Below, one piece after another: positions 54,741 to 64,000 of a stretch of 64,000 nucleotides of DNA. The DNA comes from Isoetes taiwanensis (taxonomy: Eukaryota > Streptophyta > Lycopodiopsida > Isoetales > Isoetaceae). Within the stretch, counting starts at the first letter, position 1. Each line of letters begins with the position of its first letter. Both the position numbers and the translations under genes were made by a program. Location: assembly GCA_021234155.1 (NCBI GenBank), contig JAJEKV010000061.1:7673013-7737012 (forward strand), given 5' to 3'. The notes beneath the pieces are model-generated. The model was given only the letters and a program-made list of their open reading frames with translations. It searched no databases and had not been told where the DNA came from.

Positions 54741-55639
54741 TATGACATCAAATTGGCTAATGGCCATATCAATGACGACCTCAAGGCGCCACACCTATTC
54801 TTCACATCAACATTGGTGATCTCCGCTTCCCCATGGAATTTGGAGTTTGAAAGCCGGGCTAAGATCCGTGTGACTATGAAATGCTGGTCGGCAGACCTTT
54901 TCTCCGCCAGCAAAGAGTATCCATTATCGGGCCACTGACCGCTTAGTCATCACCGATGGTCATCTCAATGCCACCATGGACTTGCAAACAGCAGATCATT
55001 TCTGTTGACAATGCGGAACCCCTCTCTCGCATTAATGCATTCTCAAGAAGCTCAGAATATTTATCGTTCAGCTCCACCGCGAAGCCCGCCTCGTCATCCT
55101 ACCCCAATATGCCGATCCTTGGGGAGAAATGACTCTTGATCGTGACCAGGCCGCGGGTCGCTTTGCTTGACCCCTACCGCTCCTTGCAATCGAATCCAAC
55201 GTTGATCACTTTTCGATGCCGAACCTCCCGCAACTCCCCGCTGATGTACACGCCGCCATGAAGCAACCTCTCGGTGGATGAAACCGAAAGCAACCCCTCT
55301 TTTCACCACGCAGTGCCCACGATCCGTTATGCTCCAACCTCCCCGCACACATTGTCCAGATATCGGTAATACCCCATATTCGCATCCGTAAGTCGAGATT
55401 GTGGACGCGGCAACAATCAACCCCGTCCAGCATTGCCGCAAATCTTCCGGCCCTTATCGTAACAGGCCGCCAAGCCGCTCAAAAATTCAAACACATTTTC
55501 ACCGAGTTACAAAGATCTTTCGGGAATCAACAAAAGCTTGGGGAACTCACCATTCCTACCAAATCTGATGCACCACCGCTGTAGCAACGACAAGCATGTG
55601 CTCAACCCTAATTACCGCGGATCGCCAAGGCGAAATTGA

Positions 55640-56330
55640 CAAACTCCTTGTCGCAGTTTGATCTATGAGGTCAAACATTCTCAATGGGTGAGCCCCATCG
55701 CCATTGCCCTTAAACACAATGGTAAGATCCGCCACCAGGTGGACTATCGGAACTCAATCAGGCCACCTGAAGCGTGATCATTTTCCACTTCCCTTCACGC
55801 ACTGTGTTCTCGAAGAGGTGGCCGGACATGAGATGTACTCCTTCATGGATGGTTTTTTCCGCTACAATCAGATCTCAATCAAAGAATCTGATCAACTCAA
55901 GACTACCTTCACCACCCCGCGGGGCACTTTTGCCTACAAGGTGGTTCCTTTTGATTATCAAACTCTCCATCAACGCTTTCAACGATCATGCTCTCAGTTT
56001 TTCATGATTTCATGAAGGAAAATCCCTTCTTGCAAATTTTTCAAGATGACTTCTCCGCCCACAGCTCCATGGCTGACCATTTGGATAAATTGGAACTCGC
56101 CTTCCGTAAATGTGATGAGTCCGCATTAGTCTCAACTCGAGAAATGCACCTTTTAAGGCCACCTCCGGTGTTCTCGTTAGGCCATGTTGTCGAAAGGTGT
56201 ATCACCACGATCCCCGCCAAAATCGGGCTTGTGTGCTCAAGGCTCAAGCACCACCAATATCAAGGAGACACGCCTTTCCCCGGTAAGGTCAATTATTACT
56301 CCACCTTCATACCGGACTAGCAGCCATTGC
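55640..56330 (+). pseudogene. Gypsy reverse transcriptase, broken
   Basis: Motifs in order: SQWVSPIAIALKHNGKIRHQ then VDYR (55688), DHFPLPFTHCVLEEVAGHEM (55780), YSFMDGFFRYNQISIKESDQ (55835), KTTFTTPRGTFAYKVVPF (55900), and LQIFQDDFSAHSSMADHLDK (56033), where FQDD replaces the usual (Y/F)xDD box with Asp-Asp intact. Then LGHVV (56178). At least three frame changes and stops occur. Confidence 0.85.
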
Positions 56331-56399
56331 GCATCCCATTCATAAACTCACGGGTGACTAATCCACGGGCTTGAATTCCCAAGGATGTCGCTTCCAACA

Positions 56400-56830
56400 G
56401 TCGAAGCTTTTGCTTACTCGTGCACCGGTTCTTGTTCCTCCTCAATGGGACAAGCCCTTTCACGCTCATGTCGATGTCTCGCTGCTTGCTATTTGAGCCG
56501 TTTTTTCAAGAATATGATGCGCGACACCGACAAACCAAATCGCTACGCCACCTGAAAAACTCAATCTCGCTGAAGAACTATTCTCGCCACCTGAGCGTGA
56601 AGCTTTGGGTCTCATTTTCTCGTGGTCCAACGCCTGGCCATTACCTTTTGGGCAGCCAAATCAAGTTCTTTGTGGACCACCAAGCACTCCTCTATTTGAT
56701 CAACAAGTCCACGCCCACGGGCCGCGATTGCTCGTTGGGTCCTTCTTCTCCAAGAATTTGCTCCTTTTGAAATCGCTCATAAGGCCGGCAAATCTCATGT
56801 CGTCCGGATTATCTTTCACGCATCCACACG
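56400..56830 (+). pseudogene. Gypsy RNase H, broken
   Basis: Phrases include VPPQWDKPFHAHVDVS, EKLNLAEELFSPPEREALGL then IFSW, IKFFVDHQALLYLINKSTPT and APFEIAHKAGKSHVV, characteristic of gypsy RNase H, spread over three frames. Confidence 0.82.
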
Positions 56831-56979
56831 ATGATCCCTCAACCGGAGTCTCGTGACGCCTTTCCCCGATGCTCAGCTCTTTTTAGTCACGGCAACACCA
56901 CATTGGTTCCATGATTTTCGCCAGCATTCTCCTCATTGTGTGCTCTTCCACCGTAAGACGGAGACGCCTTTCCCCGCCA

Positions 56980-58135
56980 AGCGACAATCCTGCCGCTTAT
57001 CAATTTTCTCCGAGAGGTCCGCGGACTACACCATGGTTGCAGGACATCTCTACAAAAGGGTAAGGACACCATCCTTCGACGCCGTGGTTCTACCTCATGA
57101 AGTTCCGTGATATTGTTCGAGAAGCTCATCAAGGGCTAGGTGGTGGTCATTTTCATGGTGACACCACAAAGACGCAAAAATCCTTCTCGCTGGGTATTAT
57201 TGGCCCACGCTTCAAAGATGCTCACGCCCACGCCAAGACGCGGTGACGCTTTGCTGGCTGGTGGGACGCCCCACGCCCGCGGACGCTTCTTCCCTTGACG
57301 CCGGCCGCCACGCCACTTCCCTTCAAGAAATGGGGAATGGACTTTGTGGGACCTATAGATCCTCCCCGCTGCTGCACACCCGCGTTCGCTACATTCGGGT
57401 TCTCACCGACCACGCCACCAAATGGGCGGAAGCTTGTGCACTTCCGCATAACACCGCAGCAAAGCACGCCTAGGGTCCTCTATCAACAAATTATCACGCT
57501 GATTCGGCCGCCTCTACCTGAGCTGGTCGCTGACCGTGGTGTCCATTTCATCAATCATACTATCAAGGAGTCGACGGATTATCTCCCCGATACATCATCA
57601 CAAGAGCACACCTTACTATCCTCAAGGTAATGGTTTGGCGAGAGCACCAACAAAACTCGGGTCACCATTCTCAAGAAAAATTTGTGACGCTTCCCGCATT
57701 GCATTGGCGCACAAAACTTCCCATCGCTTTTTTTGGGCCTACAATACTTGTTTCAAGATTGCTACCGGTCACACTCCTTTTAAATTGGTTTATGGTCGAA
57801 GCTCTCATGCCGCTTTGAATACATCCTTCCAACACTGCTTTTAACCGGTTACGCTTCATAATCCACCCGCCGACTCAAAGAAAGGGTCTATCAATTAGAA
57901 CAGCTTGGATGAACTTCGACGGATGCTTATATTCGTGTTCTCCATGGACAACAGCTTGCAAAAATCTTTACATGACAAACGCCCTCAAGACAAAAACATT
58001 CAAAGAAGGCGATTTGGTTCTTCTTTATGATTCCGTGTACAAAAATTTTCCGTAAACTCAAGTTTCGTTGGTTTGGCCCTTATCAAATTGTTCAAGTGGT
58101 TAGACCAAGCCGTTTTCCAACCGGCAGAAGTTAGA
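56980..58135 (+). pseudogene. Gypsy integrase, broken, with GPY-like end
   Basis: An N-terminal HHCC-like zinc region is visible as EAHQGLGGGHFHGDTTKTQK (57120-57180). The catalytic core starts FKKWGMDFVGPIDP (57322), then RVLTDHATKWAEAC (57395), DRGVHFIN (57533), and STPYYPQGNGLARAPT (57609), where Arg stands in place of the catalytic Glu of NGLAE. AYNTCFKIATGHTPFKLVYG follows (57741). The C-terminal segment has GDLVLLYDSVYKNFP, a frameshift, then KLKFRWFGPYQIVQVV (about 58008-58110), the GPF/Y module. Several frameshifts; inactive. Confidence 0.85.
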
Positions 58136-61100
58136 TGGCACTCCATTACCTACATTGGTTAATGGTTTTCGCCTCAAAACATTTCATCACACGTAAAGTG
58201 AAAATCAACAAACAGATAGCTCAAGATGCAAACACCACGTAAAGTGACTAGAAAGGCGGTATATTATATTATAGTGGAGATTTTTTACAAAATGTGGGCG
58301 CAGCCCAAATTTATTTCCGCTTATGGGCACCGCCTCTATATACAAAAACGGGCTCGTGAGAGCCCTATCTACTAAGTCCTAAGAGGAAAACCCTCTACCC
58401 GGTTTGGAGCAGAGGTGATGCGAGGAGATGGTAGAGGTTCTCGCCAGATCCCAAATAAGGTGCAGAACCACCTCCATCCCGCTGGTCTTCTGCCGGGATG
58501 TTCAGCCATCCCGCACACCAGCCGCCCATTCAATGCCACCTGTTGTGGCAGCGCCAGAGATCCGCATAATTCATCTTGCATGTAATCCACTCCTCGACAG
58601 CCAGGGCATAGTGCGCCCTTCGCTCAAACCAAGAAGAAGCAGCCATACCGAGCGCCATCGATGCCTTTGTTCCTCCCGCTCATTTTATATAGCCAATCGA
58701 GGAACTCCTTGTCGACGTGGACCAATCACACAAATCGCCAACGTGTTTGCAATGCAAGGTCGTTTCTAAAATGAGAATCTTTTTCCCGCCGCGATATCTA
58801 GCCATGGTACCTTTCGACACATTCCTTTTAATGATATCCCACTTCGAAGTTGCCCGCATTAAATGCCATTCCTTCTTTTCACTGAATTTAACATTAATGT
58901 GTGTCCTTTGCCACCGTCACATCCGGATCCTTCTTTCACGCCTCATCCTCACCGCTCATTGCTTCTCCCTTTACGCTTTTTGGGACTTAGCCAAATTTTT
59001 TGCCTCTCAATACCCTTCTTGGCATCTTTTGACACGGCACCATCAACGGTTCGAAGTTTTGCCCTCTTCATACCTCTTTTCGCTTCAGGCCAGCGCCTCT
59101 AAAAACTTTTTCGTTCTTCTCATGCTTTGTCCTCCGGCTCGACTTTTCGCCCTCCGCTTTGAATCACTCTTCGCTTTCGCGAAATCGCTACCATGGCTGC
59201 CCCAAGATTTTCTACACTTCGCTACCGCTCCCAAGGATCCGCCTTTTTGCATCTCAGATATCTTTCTTTGACGATGCCCACTTTCCGCGGAAGCCCTTGT
59301 TGGCCCAAATAAAGAAGTCGCCGAACCACAAGCTTTAATAATTCTCTCAAATGGAACTTCCGCCCAAATCCCCGACCGCTTGAAGCAGCTTCATCGCCAA
59401 TATCGTTAATGTACCGCAAGGCTACACCATCGCGGGTCGATGGCACCACCATTTCACTGACTCAACATTTGATTTCTGAGGTATTTCATATTCCCTTGCA
59501 CACCCCTTTGTGTATCATGGTCCGCTATACAGATCTCGATGTCACGTAGTTTGGTGCACCTCGCTATCATGCCAATGTCCATCGCCCGACCAATATCGAC
59601 AAGCCTCACGTAAACCTTTGTTAAATTTTCGGGCGAAGTTCCTTGGGTATTCTATCAAGAACACCCATATCAATAAGCCTTTCTATAACCTGGTCCTCAC
59701 CGCTACACACTCCAAACACCACATAGATTGGCCCCAAATGATGTTCTATCGTTTTTCCAAGAAATGGACCGCCTTTAGGGGTACCACTTCCATTTTCGAA
59801 GTTTCTCGTGGGAGGCCACTTTCAAGCCCCTCATCCGCCATTACTTCCCTCCCACACCACCAAATTCTCATAATTCCACTCGCCGCTTCCCTTCCAATAA
59901 CTCACCAAGCCGCACTTCACGCCTGTTTTCCCCCGGGTCATGTCCAAAGTCCGCGACACCCATGTCACCGTCTCCTCCTCCGCTACACCATCCGGGGCCA
60001 CACCATTTTTCCCAAACATCACAAACCAGCAACAGCCGGTTTCCACCACCACAACACCCTCGCCGGGCTTGTTGTATCAAGACGCCAGGATGCTCAAGCC
60101 GCCGCCTCAAGTTACAAGAATCCCAAGACGCTCTTATGAGCGGGTTCAACGGGCACTAGAGGCCTCTCGATGCAGACACCAGACCTTCAAGCCGCGAATC
60201 GCCAAGTTGCAACTTTGAGGCCAAACTTCAAGACAAGCATGAAGCTCTCTTACGTGCTCATGCAGATCTCAAAAGTGCACAAGCTCAAGTCAGCCAACTT
60301 GCAGATCAACGTGCTCAGCCCAATCAGAAATTCAGAATTTATTGAGCACAACAAGTCCAAAGCCGCCTCCCCGAGTACCAAGGACGCAGATATTGCTAAG
60401 CTCAATGCCTTGTAATCTCGAACTTTGTGAAAATTTCAGCACTCAAGTTCAAAACCTTTCAAAGACGGACGCCAAGTTGCCTCCTTGACGGCCAGCCTTT
60501 CTACACATGACCTCTCACCACCTCTTCAAGATCGCTTTACGAGGTGCGTAAAACGTAAGATACGGATGACGCTGGAGATTGCCGTGGCTTCGCCTCAATA
60601 CTCCGGGAAATCCTCCTCCTGTGTCAACACTTTCGAACGGGTCCCGGACCGGGCCACGCCGGCCGCTAGAAAGGGACAACCGGATCCGCGGATTGAACAA
60701 CGCCTACAAGAAGTTATTCGGGCCGTCCGATGAGGCTCAAGCAAAACTTGACGCCCATACCGCCATTCTTAACGTAATGCCTTTGACTTCCCAGCCTTCC
60801 CCGCTATCACGATTATGTGGTTGCTCGACGCCACCTCTTCCTTTCGGCGGCATGCGCAGATGGACCCGTGGATATTCCCCCGAAAGCAAAGCAGCATTTT
60901 CTTCGGATTTGGCCGTAACTCTCCATTGAAGACAAAGGGTTGTGCTGTGCCCTTGTGGTCTTTGATCTCATACATCGCGGCCGCATCCGCACTTTATCAC
61001 CTTCAGAGTGGTTCAGCCCATGGCTTACATATTTCATGATTTCTATCCGGGTGATACAATGTGAACACTTTGGAAATGGGCCACGCCAGCCTTTTTGGTG

Positions 61101-62150
61101 ACCCCAATCGCGGTAATGGGTGCTTCAGATAACAATCCATATCTTTATGGATCCCCCGCCGCATCCAAACTCTTCATCAGAGTACATGCCCGAAGCTTGC
61201 CAATCATTTATCTCTCGGCAAGCGGAAGCGCCGCAACAAATAAGGAAGTATCTAGGACATCCCGAGGATCTTCCCTATGCACAAATTTATATGCAAAGAC
61301 TCGCCGGTTACAATCAATTACGAAGCTCGTTGGATAGCAAGACGGTCCCCACGGGATGGGATAGCCCTCCCCGCCAACTCTCAACTCTCGCTTCTTTGGG
61401 ATCGCTGGTGTCGCTCTTGATCCGATCTTGTCGGGCCAATTCGTGGAGACCGCCAAGAACCCACGCCCACCTGCATGGTTCCTTCTCCCTATGCTTCCCC
61501 CCGGGCGCACTCTCCACGCCCTGTGTTCCCCGACTCGACATGCCTTCCTTTTGGACCAAGGTCATGGATGGTCATGCCGGATGGACACCACCTCAGATCT
61601 CGACGGATCTCCCAGGGGGATCCACGCTTTGTCGGGCCGCTCACATTGGGAAGAAGGTGCCACTCGATACCACCACGAATTGGATCTACATTGCTAATGA
61701 GCGTGGTTGGTAAACGCCGGCTGGGATGCGCTTCATGGTCTTGACACCTTCTTGCACGCCACCACCTCACCGATCCTTCGGGCCCATCTTCAAGCAGGAT
61801 TTTGTGCTGCCCTCAAATGCATTTTGCTAAGCTCCTTAAATCGGCAGCTGGCCCCATTTTTCATCGTAATCCCAATGCTGTCGTTGCCTTTGGCCTCCGT
61901 GACTGCCTCCTCATGGAATGTCAAGATATTTCTTCGTGACGCCCACGCCGCCTCTTTGAAGACATGGTACGCCTCGCTTTATTGATGCAGATCCCGCCTT
62001 TGGCCAAAACACCTCCCGCTTCTTCAAACACGCCAGATCTCATTAGCCGCACTCATAATGGTGCCCGCCCTCACCCCCGCGGAGGATCACTTTCGACAGA
62101 TGGCTTCCCCGCCGTAAACACTTCCTCCTTTTCTTCACTCAGTGTCGTTT
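58136..62150 (+). pseudogene. Unidentified 4 kb region between integrase and 3' LTR
   Basis: No known polyprotein domain recognised. The base composition (C-rich, few long frames) resembles decayed coding DNA. One part (60080-60320) reads in pieces as EAKLQDKHEALLRAHADLKS and AQAQVSQLADQRAQ, a likely coiled coil. Another (61120-61360) reads EYMPEACQSFISRQAEAPQQ and YAQIYMQRLAGYNQLRSSLD. A TATATAC motif lies near 58337. Athila-type elements may carry an env-like ORF at this place, and other gypsy groups carry extra ORFs. I cannot decide which applies. Confidence 0.4.
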
Positions 62151-62159
62151 GGTGGGGAG
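62151..62159 (+). promoter_or_regulatory. Gypsy polypurine tract
   Basis: GGTGGGGAG directly precedes the 3' LTR, the expected site for plus-strand priming. Confidence 0.65.
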
Positions 62160-62742
62160 GTTAGTCCCCAGGCCTCCCGGTACAGGACTATTCATGCATA
62201 CAACGGACCAGGTCAAGCTCAAGGATCCTCGGGCCACCACTGGTCAGCCATCAAAGGCTTCCGGCAGAAGACCAAGCAGCCAGACCACGCAGCCAAAGCC
62301 TTTGGTCACAACAAGAGGCTGGGCCAGACAAGTGACGGCCCTGCCACCGCCTGGGCCAAGGCCGGGCCACAATGGGATTCTAGGCACTTCAAGAGGCACC
62401 GCCAACATTCCTCAGAATCAGGCCTCCTTCCGTGAGTCGGCACCGAGATCACCGAGTGTTCATATTGGGCCCAAGGCCATTGTACTATATATATGAGTAG
62501 AGCTAGCACATGAGTTTTTAGATGAGTTTTGAGTCTTGTCTCCTTTCGCTTTTCTCTATCATGAGAGCTCATGTATGTTCATCATTGATATCAAGGAAGC
62601 TTATCATCTTTCTCATTTGTTCTGCTTTCTTCTTCTTCTTCTTGCAAATCCCGCTGACATAGTCCCCCTGACTCTCCCTCGTTAGATCCACGGGTCCTCA
62701 CAGAGGGCTGTTTCCAGGAGTTCGAACCTGCATTCCCAAACA
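62160..62742 (+). repeat. Gypsy 3' LTR
   Basis: 583 bp homologous to 46216-46788. The first half is clearly more diverged than the second half (after GGGATTCTAGGCACTTC). The initial TG is changed to GG/AGG and the end is CCCAAACA. Confidence 0.88.
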
Positions 62743-64000
62743 CCCCCCAATTCAAATTGGGAGCAATTGGGGATGGAGGAGGAGGAGCAAAGAGCCGGCG
62801 CCTCTTCGGCTTAGTCGAGATGGAGCAGCCCAAGACCCATTTGACGGGCTAGTCAAGAGGGTTACTTTGTTGATTTATAGCATAGCACCTCTCTTTGGTG
62901 TGTTCTCTCTCTCTTTCTCCTGTGGGTTTACCCGCTAGACTAACCCCTTGATTGATATGGTGAGTATTCTTATCTCTAGTCTCAGACGCGCTTTGGTTGA
63001 TGGTTTAGTAGTTCTTGCTTAGTTAGCACTCCTGATATGGGGATTACGGGGTAGAGACCTCGAGCCCATGTATTGTAGTATGCTCCTAGATAGAGCCCCT
63101 GTATTATTCCCATTAGATGCGCCCAGGCACAAGAGCCCACCGGGTCATAGATGCTATGGTACCGCTTAGCACCGCATAAGGAACACAGGTGAAGTGGAGG
63201 TGGGGTCTTGCACTAACATAAAAGGCCCCCCGACTCCCTATAGCTAGGGCCTAATAGCCGGGCCACGAGGGCCGGGTATGGGTCCGACACCCCCTGGTGT
63301 AGAGGTGTGACCCGTATGGGGCACCTTGCACTTTGAGTAGATTTAGGGCGCAGTAAGTCCGCACGGATGCGGGGGTCGCTGATGCGCAAGATTTATTCTC
63401 TAGCTCGCCCATGGAGCCACCGTGGATTCTCGAAGGGGACGCTCGACCTGCCCCATCGGACGGGACTTCATGAACCCTCGGAGTAGGCTCAAGCCGGGTG
63501 ATGCCTCGAGCCCGCTGTTTCCGAAGGCTATAGCGACGCCATAGCATGAATTGACCCATCCGCAAAGTGTGCATGTGAGGGGCGGATGGAGTGGACAACC
63601 CTAGCCAATGTTCTATGCCAGCCAACGCCATGTCAAGATTCGTCTCGCCGATCTCTTGAAGCCTAGCCGCCAATGATCCTCTCACCGAGTCTCTGTAGGG
63701 GTAGAACCATGGGTTTGGGGTGTTTTCCTAGGTTAAGATGCATATTATTTGCCGTTGGTATTTGATGGATATGCCACCCTTCGTGGTGGTTATTTATATA
63801 TGATTTATGATGTGTGCTAACATGTATTCACGCTTCCGCGACGTAGGAGCCCCATTGAAGGCGCGGAATGACCCTTTCAGTTCCTTCTTCGGGCATCATA
63901 TTATAGATGGCCCGGAATAGACGGAGGGTTCCCCGCCATGGCGAAGTTGGTCGCCATGGGGAAAGTCCTCGTGATGTATACGCCCGGAGGGTCGATATGT
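62743..64000. other. Unassigned right flank, repeat-like
   Basis: No gene recognised. The longest frame is a 144-codon minus-strand one (63685-63251) without a known motif. Contains GAATTGGGAGCAATTGGG near 62753 and a TCTCTCTCTCT run near 62908. From 63709 it holds the dispersed repeat listed separately. Confidence 0.4.
63709..63860 (+). repeat. Dispersed repeat, copy B (partner at 36596-36765)
   Basis: CACCCTTCGTGGTGGTTATTT, then GTGCTAACATGTATTCACGC, TTCCGC and GTAGGAG in the same order as at 36678-36755. Similar wording is common near the ends of plant LTR elements; this one is not delimited. Confidence 0.5.

Larger units (their letters stand above)
46216..62742 (+). mobile_element. Ty3/gypsy (Athila/Tat-like) LTR retrotransposon, decayed, hosting a copia
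   Basis: Two matching LTRs (46216-46788 and 62160-62742) bound an internal region with tRNA-Asp-like primer site, proline-rich gag with zinc knuckle, protease, reverse transcriptase, RNase H and integrase in gypsy order, then about 4 kb without known domain, then a purine tract. The reverse transcriptase phrase LQIFQDDFSAHS and the integrase phrase STPYYPQGNGLA point to the Athila/Tat (non-chromovirus) branch. A copia element (47326-52805) splits gag. A target duplication CCCCA may be present (46211-46215; CCCCA within the C-run at 62743-62749), but two extra C residues intervene. LTR divergence is clearly larger than that of the nested copia, consistent with an older insertion. All genes are broken. 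Confidence 0.88.

Noticed and set aside
59831..60149. Minus-strand Gly-rich frames in the gypsy 3' region
   Set aside because: They are antisense shadows of a C-rich decayed region without motifs or start context.

Overview
This is eukaryotic nuclear DNA from a land plant. The evidence is a 26S rRNA 3' end of plant type, GT-AG introns, an intronless PLS-type PPR relic, L1-type LINEs with a DUF4283-like ORF1, a hAT transposon, Ty1/copia elements primed by initiator tRNA-Met and an Athila/Tat-like Ty3/gypsy element. The wording of the PPR relic reminds me of fern and other seed-free plant PPRs, but that is a weak inference. No prokaryotic operons, CRISPR arrays or tRNA genes are visible.

Left edge (1-5.68 kb): the window opens with bases matching the Oxford Nanopore ligation adapter, so it probably starts at an untrimmed read or contig end. 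Next comes the 3' part of a 26S rRNA gene, unusually divergent even at near-universal sites. It is followed by GC-rich tandem arrays consistent with the rDNA intergenic spacer: a 27-40 bp unit family with a ~230-260 bp higher-order period, then a ~340 bp family. The array stops abruptly near 5682 against a decayed copia fragment.

Genic part (about 8-25.6 kb): the clearest host gene is on the minus strand at 10097-11249. Five exons join in phase into a 133-codon protein with a U1-type C2H2 finger, a CCCH finger and a PPSLRPPP...EWG tail, matching the U11/U12 snRNP 20K protein (ZMAT5 family) of the minor spliceosome. Its second intron looks U12-type, and a strong stem-loop lies just upstream of the start codon. 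A possible plus-strand gene (12.5-17.5 kb) ends in Tim17/Tim22/Tim23-like exons and carries a PPR pseudogene in an intron. A minus-strand gene fragment with an ankyrin-like exon lies at 24.5-25.5 kb. The rest is AT-rich, with many short tandem duplications.

Mobile part (25.6-64 kb): an L1-like LINE (25644-34893) is split by a hAT element (26896-30462) that has 8 bp target duplications. A second LINE ORF1 fragment (37.6 kb) and an intron-containing, frameshifted PP2C pseudogene (38.5-40.3 kb) follow. From 46216 to 62742 lies a decayed 16.5 kb Ty3/gypsy element whose gag is split by a younger minus-strand copia (47326-52805). The gypsy element carries about 4 kb of unexplained sequence between integrase and the 3' LTR. 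The last 1.26 kb is unassigned repeat-like DNA.

Overall this is a TE-dominated plant region with one intact-looking host gene, one candidate gene, and an rDNA segment at the left edge whose physical linkage to the rest is doubtful.
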